From positions 874,144 to 938,143 of the forward strand of contig BCKC01000010.1 in the NCBI GenBank assembly GCA_001600455.1: DNA of 64,000 nucleotides. The letters are read 5' to 3'. Both the position numbers and the translations under genes were made by a program. Positions within the stretch are counted from its first letter, which is position 1. Every line of letters starts with the position of its first letter. Below are positions 1-11,470 of this stretch, one piece after another. This stretch comes from Endocalyx cinctus (taxonomy: Eukaryota > Ascomycota > Sordariomycetes > Amphisphaeriales > Apiosporaceae). A model generated the notes under the pieces. It was not told where the DNA came from. It worked only from the letters and a program-made list of their open reading frames with translations, and did no database searches.

Positions 1-743
1 AATCGAGAGATGGCGTACAATACCGAGGAATGTTTACTGACTTGAGACTGAAAATAGTGAAACATATTTAGTGAATAATTCGGCACTTAAGTACTTAAGT
101 AGTTGGGATCTAAAAATTGGACGGGTCTCAAAACGGCATCACCGACGACGAACTTTGAATAGAACATATGAATTGTACCGTCTAATTTATTAAGCGCAAT
201 AAGATGAGATTGATTGAGTACCAAAGAAATATAAGTTGGGTATGATTAGTATGATGAATTACAAGTCATCTACCGGGGCTTTCCCAGAAACGTCATGATG
301 CGACTGTGTATACGTACGAGACTAACGTTAGTAGAGATGACTTAACTTCCGCCTTAACTAATTTTGACACGTCTCGAGGCAAGAAAAAAAGAAGATACAA
401 TAATAAACAATAACTACTTAACTTGAAAATTTCTCTTTTTAGTGACCGGCCATATATTTTCTCGATCAACTGCTCGCTCAAAACCATCAGCATCATCATC
501 GCGAAATAATTATTGAGTGTATGATAACATTCTTTAGGTTCTTTTAAACTCTCTATCTCTCAGGTCACATCCCATCCACATTCGCTCTCTATACAAAATA
601 ATAACAATATTTGCCAAGACGCTTAAAGACTACCATCGTTATTCCCCAAATCCTACATTTCCTCTTAGACGACCCCTTTAGAAGGGACTTTAACAAAAAA
701 AAAAAAAAAAAAAGAAAAGACCATTGACCAATACACCCTCACC
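1..743. other. Intergenic, no gene seen
   Basis: I see no convincing coding region on either strand. The only open frame (293-499, minus) is short, low in complexity and resembles no family. A 19-nt poly-A tract at 695-713 lies just ahead of the start of the next gene and may be part of its promoter. Confidence 0.5.
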
Positions 744-1241
744 ATGAATTGGTTAGAAGGAATCGTCGAGTTTATCATTTCTCAAATTGCGATACGATGT
801 TTCTACATGATGATGGTATATACTGTCGATTTACTAGTCGTCAGTAGACGAGATACGATAGTATGGCACGGACGCCGCCTACAAAGTGGTCTACGTATAC
901 CAGATCGTTTACGGATTTTCAGTCCCCAGGAACCCGGAATGCTACAGGAGGATCTCCGTAGAGGTGCTGAAGCGATCACATGCTTGGTCGTCCCGTTCGC
1001 CGCCATCGGCCTTTATTTCCTTTTTTACGGGACCGTGCGATACTCGACATGGATAGGAGACTTTCTCCTAGGACTCTCCGCCTGCTTATTCCTTGGGCTT
1101 TGGAGATATATAATCGGAAAAAGACAGCTTCTCGACGATATTACTAATAACCCGGAAATTTACAAGAAGGCGATGATGGAAGGAGAAGAGTCTCGGAAAG
1201 AAGGTCTAAAGAAATCTCTTTGTGTGCTTTGGTATAAATGA
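744..1241 (+). CDS. Hypothetical small membrane protein, 165 aa
   Basis: Single-exon frame of 165 residues. The ATG sits in a good fungal start context (CACC just before it) and follows a poly-A tract and a CA-rich leader, which supports real expression. The protein has a hydrophobic N-terminal stretch (residues about 5-30) and two further hydrophobic segments around residues 78-95 and 103-122, then a charged Lys/Glu-rich tail, so it is probably an integral membrane protein with a cytosolic C-terminus. I recognise no family and assign no function. An overlapping minus-strand frame (803-1006) is only its shadow. It could still be a chance frame, because no splice signals or homology back it up. 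Confidence 0.45.
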   Translation: MNWLEGIVEFIISQIAIRCFYMMMVYTVDLLVVSRRDTIVWHGRRLQSGLRIPDRLRIFSPQEPGMLQEDLRRGAEAITCLVVPFAAIGLYFLFYGTVRYSTWIGDFLLGLSACLFLGLWRYIIGKRQLLDDITNNPEIYKKAMMEGEESRKEGLKKSLCVLWYK

Positions 1242-1549
1242 ACATGAAAAGCGAACGATGTTACTAGAAGCTGAGACCGACATTTATCTTTAACTGACAT
1301 AATTATCCTTCTGAGAGATGAACTAATTAGTACTTAGTATGAGGCTTCAGATAGAATTATATTTCATTACTGAAAACAATACACTAAACCAAACCTTCCT
1401 CTAATGCATCTACTTATTATCCCACGGACAGTTAATATTATCCCCATCTTCGTAGACATAAACTATGTTTTAATTACTAAACCTTAAGTAATGAGAACGA
1501 GGTTGAGGATGAATGAGTTTTTTTTTTTTTTTTTTGGAACACAAATACA
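1242..1549. other. Intergenic, AT-rich, with poly-T tract
   Basis: AT-rich spacer between the convergent small membrane protein gene and the SDR gene. It carries a long poly-T run (1518-1535) that becomes an A-run in the 3' UTR of the SDR on the minus strand. No gene is visible. Confidence 0.5.
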
Positions 1550-2561
1550 TTATATAGTCATTCTCATCTTTAACAAATCTTTGGCTAAAACCTCCTCCTT
1601 TTTGGATAGCAACTCCGGAACATCCCACGTAGCCGATAAATATCGACCCGTCATCCAAGATTGTCGTCGACCTTCATCCGAACACAGCCAAGCGCAAAAT
1701 GCACCGCAGAGTTCAGGACTATCTCCTAAATCTATGATGCAGATATAGTAGTCGGTTCAGCATCTACGTAAAAACCAAATTGAAACACGATTCCTCTCAT
1801 CAATTTTCCACCCGGGGGGACTCACATGGTAAAAGCGCTTCCAGCGCAGCCTTAGTCATCTCCGTCATCACCGCGCCGGGATGCACCGCGACCGCCAGGA
1901 TACCTTCGAGCCGGCTCTGTTCGGCGATCATCTCGACGAGCCGCATCTGCGCCAGCTTGCTGACGCAGTACCCGACGTTGGCGATGGGGCCGTCGGCCAT
2001 CAGGGCGGCCAAGGCCGAGACGACGATGAAGGCCCTATTACCTCGGTCCGGATCACCGCCGATATCGGCTCGCTTGAGCATCGGCAGGAACCAGTACGCG
2101 GCGTGGTACGATCCGAGGTAGTTCACGTCGGCGCAGGCTTTGAAATCGGCCGGATCGACCTCGTCGACCCGGAGCGTCAGGGATCCGGCGAACCCCGAGT
2201 TCACGACGACGGCGTCGAGGTGCGAGAACCGCGTCTCGAATGTCTTGGCGAGATCGCCGACGCTCGCGTGCGACGTGACGTCGCACGCGGCGAACTCGAC
2301 CGTCGCGGCCGCGTTGATCGAGCGCGTCTTCCGCGCGACGTCGGCGAGGAGGGCTTCGGACCGGCCGGCTAGCATGATCCCCGAAGCGCCGGCCGCGGCG
2401 TACGCGTACGCGATCTGCTCCCCGATACCGCGGCTGGCGCCGAGTATGCAGACGACGAAGTCCGGAGGTAGATTTAGCTTCGAGGGATTTATGGCATCGT
2501 AAACTTGTCTGTGGTGCTTCTTGACGAACGTGTCGACGGCGAACACGTTAGCTTGACTCAT
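1550..2561 (-). CDS. Short-chain dehydrogenase/reductase (SDR), 302 aa
   Basis: NAD(P)-dependent oxidoreductase of the classical SDR family; the substrate is unknown. Two exons join in frame: 2561-1826 and 1722-1550, with a 103-nt intron (donor GTGAGT). The Rossmann cofactor motif GASRGIG is at residues 41-47. The usual NAG motif reads NSG (121-123). The catalytic set is Ser182 with Tyr198-x3-Lys202 (YCVSK). The second exon supplies a C-terminal tail typical of fungal SDRs of this size (TGRYLSATWDV). Without splicing the protein would stop at residue 253. It has no signal peptide and is probably cytosolic. The coding part is distinctly GC-rich compared with its flanks. It lies tail-to-tail with the upstream gene and tail-to-head with the ferric reductase; no shared pathway is obvious. 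Confidence 0.88.
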
Positions 2562-3425
2562 CTTGATATTCGGCGAAAGTAAAGTTTAGGGGGGTAAAAG
2601 AAGAAGAAAAAAACAAGTTATTCATGAAGTATGCGCGTATTAGTAGATGATTATTTATTAATATGTCGCAAGTCTTCGCTTGCTGATTTATCCAATCTCT
2701 CGCTTAGTAGTATTGGCGTCCTCGCTGTCCCTCCGATCTACGTCATGCAGCAATAGCTCATGTATGTCTATAAATCTACGTCACTAGCTAACACGACCAA
2801 CCACAAGTCGTTGCTTTGTTACGTGTATTGTTATACAAATCCTGCCGATGCAACTTTACTGCCGAAAGGAGAATTGACCTGGACGTATATTACCAAGCAA
2901 CATACCAGGACTAGGTCAATATGTAAAGTACTTGAAGAAAAACAAAATTTTGACCGTGGTGTTCACAAACTACTTTCACCTACAGAAATCTTCTATATTA
3001 TACTATTACGAAATTGGAAGTTGGCCCATTTAACGGGCCCCCGAGTAAGGTGGCGCACGGACCACCTCGGGAAGTCGTTATGGATAACTTAAAAACGTCT
3101 TACGTAAGGATGGTCACGTAACGAAGTGATTTAAGTAATCTAAGTAATTTTGTGATGGCATATACGATATATCAAGGCAATGCTCGAAGTATTCGGTATA
3201 TTTGTCGAAGATCCTAAAGCATGTAACTAAGCCCTTAGTTATGTGATTATTAATTTAATGATCTAAGGTTCTTCCGTTGAGCCCCACTCATTGGGCTCAT
3301 TTTTCGTTCGTTTTTTCCTCTGGCCCTTTTCTGGCCTACCGTTTGTTGGTTTGTAACAATACGAAGCTGCATACCAAATGGGGGTTCCAAGTCAAGGTTT
3401 AACTGAGTCTATTGCCAACTGAAGT
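2562..3425. other. Intergenic, SDR promoter side and FRE 3' flank
   Basis: The sequence holds the upstream region of the SDR (minus strand) and the 3' flank of the ferric reductase. An open frame at 2760-3092 (plus) has no family resemblance and AT-rich codon use, so I do not call it. A run near 3275-3300 contains a short inverted GAGCCC/GGGCTC repeat that could act in 3' end formation. Confidence 0.4.
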
Positions 3426-5595
3426 TTACCAGGAGAAGGAATCTACTTCCAGCTCAAACGCGCAAGCGCCCGCTCTTTCTCTGCCAAGGCGGGAAACCAC
3501 ATGCCTGACATCGTCGCACATACCCGCCGGCCCACAAACCACCACGCCGACCCGGGACCAGCCCGCGTCCGCCTCATCTCGCAACAACGCCGCGATGTCG
3601 AATCTTCGGCCGACCAGGATCTCTTTCTCCGGCAGGTCGTCCAGCACCGAGCCGAGGGAGTCAACGAGGCACTGGTCGACGGCTTTGACGCTGAGGAACA
3701 GCTTAGCGTTAGCGTGGCTGCGCAGGAACGGCAGGAGACCGGTGATCCCGATGCCGCCTCCTATCAGGATGACCCGGTCGCTCTGCAGGATGGCCGTGCT
3801 CGGGTTCGTCGGGTAAGGTCCTTCGACTAAAGTCAACAGCGAGTGGGTCGCCCGCAGCAGACCCGTGGTGCCGGCATTCTTACGAACGAAGAGCGTGATC
3901 CCCGAGTCGCAGCGGACGGTACCGATCGGCGCCATCGAACGCGTGTTGTCAGCTCCTCCCTTCTCCTTGTCGTCCGAAACGTCGTGGTAGCCGTGGCCGG
4001 GCTTCTTGGCGAGCATCGCCGTCGGGATGACGGAGAACGGGTGGTTCTCCCACGGCCGCAGCGGGCTGAGAGTCGGGAAGTAAACGTAGACGTGCCCGCC
4101 TCGGCTCACCCAGCGACATCCCGGGATGTCGACCCGGCCGATCGTCGCGCTGACGTCGGTGACCGTGGACCGCTTGCGGCCGGCTTTCGCGATGCGCGCG
4201 ACGCGGGTGAGCCGGTCGAAGAACCAGACGGCGATGGTAGCGTACAGCCAGGTTTCGTAGCCGAAGCAGTTCTCGTACCCGATGTAAACGTGGTACCAGC
4301 AGCCGACGACGCAGATGACGGACATGACGACGTGGGTAATCAAGAACAGCTCGTAGGATCGCTGCCGCAGTACCAGGACACTCGTGAGTACCAGAATGAC
4401 GGCTGCGACGGTCGCGACACATCCCCAGATCCACCAGCCCATTACTAATGAAGAGGCGTACGCACCCGTGTTTTGGTAAAGTACTAGGGCGATGATAGAG
4501 TGCAGGAGAGTCTGCAGAAGGAAGAGTCGCGCGATCCACCGGTGAAGTAACATGTACGTCGAATGCGACCAGTTCGTCAACCATAGCAACAGATTATTGC
4601 GGCTCGAGAAGAGGAACAGTACCGGCATGTTACAAAACGCGAGAACCCCGGTGCGCCACATGAAGTAAGCCATGAGCTCCTGATACCGGTTCTCATACCA
4701 CAAGAAAGTCTGGTCGGGATAGGCGGTCTTGTAGCCAACGGCGAGAAAGACGACGTTGAGAATTACCACCACGGCAATGTAAGCACTTTGGCCCACCGTG
4801 GGGAGATTACCGAACGAGAATGGAAGCGGGACATCGTGATAGGACTTATATATGCTGCTATATAACCATGGCTTGATCCGTGCCAAGATACTGGTCATGA
4901 ACGGGAGGTACCCCATCCAAGTCAAGACGATGGGTAAGCCGAATTGGACCAAACATATCGATAACCTACCGAGTCATATCATATCATGTCAGCGCCATCA
5001 CAATAATCAGACAGCTCTCGGCACGTCCATTGACGTTGAAAGAGAACAAAAAAATATCGTACCCAAAATATGATTCAAGAGTAGTCTCGCGAAAGAAGTA
5101 ATACAAAGTTATCCATTGAGAAGTCCAATCATTGTAGCTCGTGACTATAGTCGTGTTCAGCACCATCTCGGCGCTCGTGGCCACCGCCGTAGGCGGATCC
5201 GTGATATTCGCCAGCACCTCGCCGTAGCTCCACTTCGGGAGGATCTTCGCGTCCCCCGTGATCTGGGTTTCCCAGAAATGCTCGATTTTGGAAGCGCGAG
5301 TGTCTGCGGGACAGTACGAGTGCACGCACCAGGCCACCGAGCTCAGGTAGGGAAGACTCGAGGCGCGACAAAGGGCCAGGTCGTGGGCGCCCGACGCATC
5401 CGTTGTGTGCCCGCCGGCACTGATGAGTTCGGAGCAGGCTAGCGGGTAAGGAGAGAAAGACCGGAAGCAGCCGTGCGCACAGTAAGGGTCGTAGAAGGTG
5501 AAGCCGTCGATGCCGGCGAGACCGCTTCGACTGACGGGGATAGGGCCGGTCGCGGTCGCGACGGAGATGATGGCTAGTATCACGAGGAAAACCAT
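3426..5595 (-). CDS. Ferric reductase (FRE family) transmembrane protein, 690 aa
   Basis: Plasma-membrane metalloreductase that passes electrons from NADPH through FAD and two haems to extracellular Fe3+ (or Cu2+). Exons are 5595-5063 and 4965-3426, with a 97-nt intron; phases match. I start at the Met heading a signal peptide (about residues 1-17) rather than at the Met 28 codons upstream. A cysteine-containing extracellular domain fills residues about 20-150. The ferric-reductase core has two haem pairs with H-x13-H spacing: His319/His333 and His389/His403. The FAD motif HPFSV is at 486-490, the NADPH glycine motif GGGIGITG at 580-587 and CGPAGM from 655. All key residues are present, so the enzyme should be active. 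No multicopper oxidase or iron permease lies beside it. Confidence 0.93.
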
Positions 5596-7798
5596 TGCCA
5601 CTATTAGTGGCCGTGGTGGGAACTTGTGGTGTTTGAGACGCAAGTGTGGATGATGTGGAGCAAATAAATAATAGTACACGCGAACCTGGAATACGTGGCC
5701 AAGACCATAATAAGTGAAAGGATAGAATAGAAGCTTGTCGCAACTTTAGATATTTGTATACTATGTAATACTACTGGTGTAAATTATCTCGCTGATCCCG
5801 GGCTTTGGTGAGTAATCTTTGGTTATCCATGATGTCTCCTCCATAGTATGTAAGCACCTTGCTTCAAATACCTAACGGCAATAAATAACTATGTAATTGC
5901 AAACCAATTAGCTTGCGGCTGATGGTCCGAAGTCATGAGTTATCGATCAAAAGACTTCCGGTAATTGGTGAAGGACTCATGGAGGGGTTATGAGCTAATA
6001 TGAGCAAGTTTTCAGCCCCCATGCCTTTTTTCAATTTAAACAATAGCCTAGATTTTTCCACCCTTGAATGAATCTACGAGGGTGTAGCTCGGAGGTAGGC
6101 TGTGTTTGAATAAGTCCGAACTTGGTTATAAAAAGTTGGGGTTAACCAGCCAGGTTTTCACAGAATACGGGCGGGAGATTTCACTTATTCCTCTGCCGTC
6201 GGGTCTCGGGATCTCCCGTACGAAGAACGCCACAGTTATGAATCTCTATCACCTTCCTTCGTTGTGCTATTCGAGGATAAGATATACCGTTCTCCAAAGC
6301 TAAGTAGTGGCGCTCTAATAAGTGGTAATAGCAGCAGCAATCTCAACAAAGGGGAAAGGGCCCCCTGAGAAGCCGCGCAGCGGGTGAACCCCCTGTACAG
6401 TTATACAATTATATACTTATATAAATAATATAAATATAATAAAAGTGTATATATTAGTCTATATATAGAAATAATTAATTAATAAATGTTATATTTATTT
6501 ATTAACTAAAAATTTATTTATATTTTAATATTCGAAATTTATAGCTTTAATATTTGTAAAAATATATAAAGTTGAAAAAGTAGTATTTTAGTAAGAATTT
6601 CGTTGCAAATGGGGGTACGTTGCAAAAGGTGGACAAAGCGGTTAAGTAAGTAGAAAAAGGGACTAAACTAAAGTAAACGTATTAGTTAGAGGAGAAAGCT
6701 CAGAAAAATCATCAATAAAGTAACCAAGTATCCAATACATTGTTCTGTTCTGTTCTCTTCCCCCTTTTCAAACTTCTATTGTTTAACCTTGCTGTCATCA
6801 TAGGGACTGGTTCTGACTGATATCTGATCGAGGGGAGCCGAGAAGTTAATAAATCAAACATCTTTTTCATCAGCTCTGGGCTTTCTTACCTTTATAACCT
6901 AATTCCAACAGTTTTATATGAGATTGTCAGAGCTTATGGAGGCTAATTGGGAGCTTGGTAATCATATGATGTAAATATGTCATTGGATTAGGGCTTAAGG
7001 AACTATTTATTTCTATGAATCGAACGGGAGCTTAGCACCTTATTTATAATGCTTGCTGAGCTGGTAATACGTAATTACGGGATTGGTCAATCTCCCAGAC
7101 CGGATCAGTAAGCTTGATTCCACCCCTTAATTTAACGTCTCCGATACCAGGCCCCATTCAGTCCCACTTCTCCGTCACAATACGCAATAACAAAAAGGTA
7201 AGTTCAAGACTGTAAAGACGTTAAGGGATTAAGAAATATGAATAGAAAGTTAGAAAATGATAAATTTAAGTAGCTGAGACGTACATTACTCATAAACGAC
7301 CATTTGTGTCTCCCTAAGAGCTTTGCGTGAAGTAATAGCTCCGTGATGATTAAGTCTAATTACGGCTTAAAGAAAACTATCATAAAACCGAGCTTATTCT
7401 TACAATATTTGTCTCAGCTACTTATGGACTTCGGGAATACCGACTAATCACCCATTACGATTCCGACATCGCAGTGAAGAAACTAAGCCGTCCTGAACAA
7501 ATCTGAGTATTACTAATATAAGCCTGAGCTATCCTGAGCCGAGCCTGAACAAAAGCAGCGAGCGGTAAGATGATACCAAGTGCCCATATTGACGTGGTAT
7601 AACAAACGATGAGTTAGGCATGTCGAGTGTGGCGAAGTGTAATTGGAGGCAGTGCATAATGTTGCAGGGGGCATTGTGGGAGGACCTCACGGTGCTTATA
7701 TTAGTACTTCACAACTTATCTCAAATGAATTTGTACACTATAACTCCATCGGTAATTACTGAACTTGATTATTTCATACTTCTTTCTTAAGGGAAATA
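5596..7798. other. Gene-poor spacer of 2.2 kb
   Basis: No gene is supported. The region holds the ferric reductase promoter, an extremely AT-rich block (6390-6600, listed separately) and the DUF7708 gene promoter. The open frame at 6106-6303 begins at TTG, has no family resemblance and is not called. Confidence 0.5.
6385..6600. other. Extreme AT-rich block next to GC-rich pocket, mitochondrion-like
   Basis: After a short GC-rich pocket (6357-6398) the sequence becomes nearly pure A/T for about 200 bases, with TATAT and TTTATT words and few G or C. This composition is unlike the rest of the window. AT-rich filler with isolated GC-rich clusters is characteristic of fungal mitochondrial intergenic DNA, so it may be an old nuclear copy of mitochondrial DNA. 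RIP-mutated repeat DNA is the alternative. Confidence 0.4.
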
Positions 7799-9590
7799 AT
7801 GGCAGAAAGGAATACATTCAGTAATTGGTATAGTGTATGGGATGTAGATGGAGACAATGGGTAAGCCATCTTTTATTTGCGCCTGCCAAGTTTTTCACTA
7901 CTTACCTTGTTTACTTCATCCTTGATCTCTGCCCAAATAATAACCTTATATATAACTTATAGGCCTAGCGAAGCTCAGAGTATCTTTCTAGATGCCCTTA
8001 AAAGGTTCTCTTCAGAGGCGCCCTCCAAAGAAAAGCACAGGCTAGATTCGATCATCAACTCCAGACAAGGAAATATTGAAGGCATTCTTGCTTCAATCCT
8101 AGAGGCACGTGATGCCTACGTGACCCGGAAAGACGAATCTAAAGCGCGCAGGGCGCTTGTGGAGTTCTCGGAGAAGGTGCATTATTATAGCGGTATCGCA
8201 GATGTTTTTGTTTCACACCATCCCGAATATACGGCTTTGGTATACGGAACTATGAAGGTTCTTTTTTTGGTAAGTTTCAAGAATGAACCCATCTTGAAAG
8301 CTTATGACCGCTATTCTGATAGACAAAGGGGGTTGTGAACCATCAAAAGCATCTTACTCAACTTTGCACCGGACTTACTAAGATTGCAAACGTCTTGCCC
8401 CGGGCTAATTTGATCATGCGGGTCTATCCAACCCAGCAGATGAAGAAGATCATCGAGGATATATACATTAATGTTCTCAAGTTTTTGATACGGGCACATT
8501 CCTGGTATCAAGAGAGCAGAGCCCAACATTTTCTTCACGCCTTTTCGAGGCCGCCCGAGCTGCAGTACGACGATCTTCTAGCTACAATATCTTTGTTGTC
8601 ACAAAGCATGACCGAGTATGCGTCTGCGAGCAGCCACGCGGAGCAGCGGGACATGCATACAAATATAATTACCCAGAATCGCAACATAATCCGCGTTGAG
8701 ACAAAGGTAGACAATTTGACAATACTATTTTCAGAGTGGCAAAAGTCCGAGACCGCAAAACAGACTATCAGTACATCCTTACTCTCCGATATTCATCTAA
8801 GCGCTTTCCTCAATCACTTATCTGTCAGCAATCTACAAGAACCTTCCAGGGTTCTTCTGGCATTGGCCGCATCCTCAAAAAGGCGTACGGGAAGGCGTTC
8901 TGTCAACAAAGGGGCGACGCCATTTTGGCTTGATCACGTACATGGAATACCATCAAGGAATCCTCCCTTATCACGATCAATGGAACGAGAAAAGAAGAAT
9001 TCCACTTCCAAAACTTCTGTGTCAAATCGATTAAGATACTTCAAGATTCAAATATCCCAGTTCTTTGGTGCTTGAAGTCGTTGGATAAAGATAACAGAGC
9101 TGCAGGTTACGAAGTTTCTAATATCGACTTGCTTAAATACTCGGTAGCCCAGGTCGTTAAGATAAACGAAAACTATTACGGCCATAGCGCTCTAGCTCCG
9201 CGTCCTAGATACCACGGGGCTCAGACCGGGGAAGACTGGATAAGGATTCTTGCGTCGGTTCTTCAGGGTTTACCACTTGTTTACATCGTGGTCGACATTG
9301 AAGTATTAGAGCAGCGCTCAGAGATGTCTTCGGGAATAAACTTTTGGCCCAACGCATTTAACCAACTGTTCACCGAACTATCAACGCGCAGCCCGACACC
9401 AATAGTCAAGGTTATACTAGTCAGCTACGGCTCACCTCTTCTTAGGGTACCTCCTGATAGCAATGTCGGCAAGGAAAATTTTTTCTCATGGTTGGTCACA
9501 GAAGACCAAATATCAGAGTCAAGACCAGAAGGTTATCCCGTGGCATCACGGCTTCAAACAGTGCCGGAAACTCCGAGTCCCTTGACCTGA
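7799..9590 (+). CDS. DUF7708-domain protein gene with an apparent frameshift
   Basis: Three exons are visible: 7799-7860, 7963-8269 and 8323 onward, with introns of 102 and 53 nt whose phases match. The joined N-terminus holds the fungal DUF7708 domain, the module often found at the N-terminus of NLR-like, ankyrin or NACHT proteins (landmarks: HHPEYTALVYGTMKVLF, then VVNHQK and IANVLPR). The middle reaches the family-like segment ATPFWLD at about 8920. From 8937 the homologous sequence continues one frame over (SSLITING, then DSNIPVLWCLK) to the stop at 9590. A single missing base, or two extra, near 8931-8937 explains this. No splice sites there fit. The gene is therefore a recent pseudogene, or the assembly has an error. 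No NACHT, ankyrin or WD repeats follow. Function is unknown. Confidence 0.7.
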
Positions 9591-9925
9591 CAGCGGCGAT
9601 CGAAAGCCGACAGGCTAATGGTCTCCGCCGCCCATCACGACGAGTAGGATATCTATAATAAACCAAGAGGGTTTTAATACACTCGCTCTTTTAGCTCTCT
9701 CGGGATCGGCATCATGTTTCAATTTCAAGGTTTCCCCAACACAGAAGCTGCTCCCTTCAATTTTCTTATCCCATGATTATCTAATTATCTTTATTCACGT
9801 CAATATATTCTTAGATCGCCTTTGTTCTAGTAATAATTCAGTTCTAAATTATTTCTATATGACAAAAAGAAGAATTGATTAAGTATAATAAAGAAAAAGA
9901 AGGAAAAATAAAAGTAAAAAATAAC
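9591..9925. other. Intergenic
   Basis: Spacer between the DUF7708 gene and the tRNA. It becomes AT-rich towards the tRNA 3' end. On the minus strand the bases directly downstream of the tRNA include short T-runs that could terminate RNA polymerase III. Confidence 0.4.
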
Positions 9926-10015
9926 CTCCGAACCGGGGAATCGAACCCCGGGCTACTCGGATTTCATCTGAGGGAGATTGAAAACGAATAATGTTGACCA
10001 CTACACCAGTTCGGA
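9926..10015 (-). tRNA. tRNA-Glu(TTC) with an intron of about 18 nt
   Basis: Read on the minus strand, this folds as a complete tRNA. The acceptor stem is TCCGAAC/GTTCGGA (7 bp). The D arm is GTGT/ACAT. The anticodon stem ATTCG/CGAGT includes one G-U pair, and the loop carries anticodon TTC. The T arm is CGGGG/CCCCG with a TTCGATT loop. An insertion of about 18 nt interrupts the anticodon loop after position 37, the standard place for nuclear tRNA introns. Without it the tRNA is 72 nt. The B-box GGTTCGATTCC is intact. Confidence 0.93.
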
Positions 10016-10402
10016 TAAGTGAACTCATTTCTGATTGGTTGTTGTTTACCTACGACTTATTACACTATAAGACTTTGCTTAAAGAGTCATCGTGCTAATT
10101 AGCGCATCCACTATTAACATGAAAATTTATTTTCTCATTGGACTCGCTAGTAGTACAAATCATCGTACAAATCAGAGTATACACAATCTATGACGAAGTG
10201 GATACGATTCATATCTCATTAAGAACCCACGAATAGCATCCTTCTTTTTCTTCATCTTTTTTTCTTCTTCCTGCAATGAGCTTTGCCTGGATGTCTACGC
10301 CACAATATTCAGCTTATGTGTAAAGATCCTCCAGAATATGGAGCTGGTACTTCATCCATCACGATGAAATTGACAGCCTAAATAAAAAGGAAGGGAAATC
10401 CA
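10016..10402. other. Intergenic, 3' flank of the terpene cyclase
   Basis: This stretch would have to encode the C-terminal end of a full-length terpene cyclase, but I find no open frame with such sequence. A splice-like site at the end of the upstream frame (acceptor near 10380) only leads to another early stop. Confidence 0.5.
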
Positions 10403-11470
10403 TTAGTCAATCCTATCGATACATTGACGACACATACTATATAATACCCGCTTGGTAGCTGCAACAGCCAAGTCCGTATCATTTGACACGATAAATTTAG
10501 ATACACAAGTACAAAGCACCCCGCCTTCTCCATGAGCTGTCTGAGACGTTTTTAGTTCTTTCTCATAGCTCCAGATATCATTGACGACGGAAAGATGTTT
10601 CGAGCATAATATGTCGGCAGGGCGAGTGATGTCAAGTTCATCGGATGAAATTTTCAAAGCCATGGAGTACCGCATGAGCGCACCCAGCAATCTATAAAAC
10701 GAAGCACCAACATATTTATTCCACTTCCACGTTAGTCAAAGGAATATAGAGCTTATTTTTTGAAGTTTAATAAATAACTACTGAATAGAAATAGGGGAGT
10801 CAAAAAAAAAAAAAAAACTTACGCCTTCCCCACATCACGTTCCCGATATTCAAGGTGATCGCCTAAGTTCATTGCCTTCATCCGTGCAGGATCCGTTTGC
10901 GCTCTCATCAAGACGAAAACAGGCTCAAGAATTTCGTTGGCCATGTCCAGGTCATGTGCTCGCATGCCCTCCCACAAGTCATAAATAATAAACTCGGCCG
11001 GGATAGAGCGGTTCGGCAAGACGTCGCCGCGAGAAACATCCATCAGTCTCCGATTGTACTCCTCTCCTTCTTTCAGGGACATGTATTCCAACATATCTTT
11101 TGAGACCATGTTAATTAGTATTTAATCGGCAGTGTTATTGTCTAATTAGAAGGCTACGAACAAGGAGAGAGATATAAATACGACGTTCTAAAAACTTACC
11201 ATCAACCAGGAAAAGCACCGTTAAAAGTCGACATGCAAAGTGAATCCTGTCGTCTAGGGCTTTTGGGAAGTACCGGCAAGTTACTACGGAGAACCCTGCG
11301 GCGATGAACTTTTCTCTTGCTTTATCATTCGGGAAAGGCCAGTGCTCCAGGAAATATCCGTCGACTTCACGAATGATTTCTTCCGCTCGGGGATGAATCA
11401 GAGCTTTCCGAAGATGAGACGCCGGCACATCGGACCTGGCTAGGCTTCCTGCCACAATCTTAGCGATCAT
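10403..11470 (-). CDS. Aristolochene-synthase-like sesquiterpene cyclase, C-terminally truncated, 277 aa
   Basis: Class I terpene cyclase that would ionise farnesyl diphosphate using Mg2+ bound by two acidic motifs. Exons are 11470-11200, 11096-10823 and 10691-10403; both introns restore frame. The first splice creates the metal motif DDMLE (residues 90-94). The second metal site, NDIWSYEKE (NSE/DTE type), is at 219-227. The segments around ALDDRIHFACRLLTVLFLVD and SKHLSVVNDI look like fungal aristolochene synthases. These proteins normally run about 300-340 residues and end in a helix with the Arg-Tyr (RY) pair that caps the active site. Here the frame stops about 50 residues after the NSE motif, right after MCR, so the last helices and RY are missing. 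It is probably inactive or a recent pseudogene. No P450 or other biosynthetic partner lies next to it. Confidence 0.8.

Noticed and set aside
1800..1825. SDR frame ending at residue 253
   Set aside because: The last eight codons are intron. Splicing to 1722 gives the conserved C-terminal tail and an exact multiple of three.
2760..3092. 110-codon open frame on the plus strand
   Set aside because: No family resemblance, AT-rich spacer composition and no good start context.
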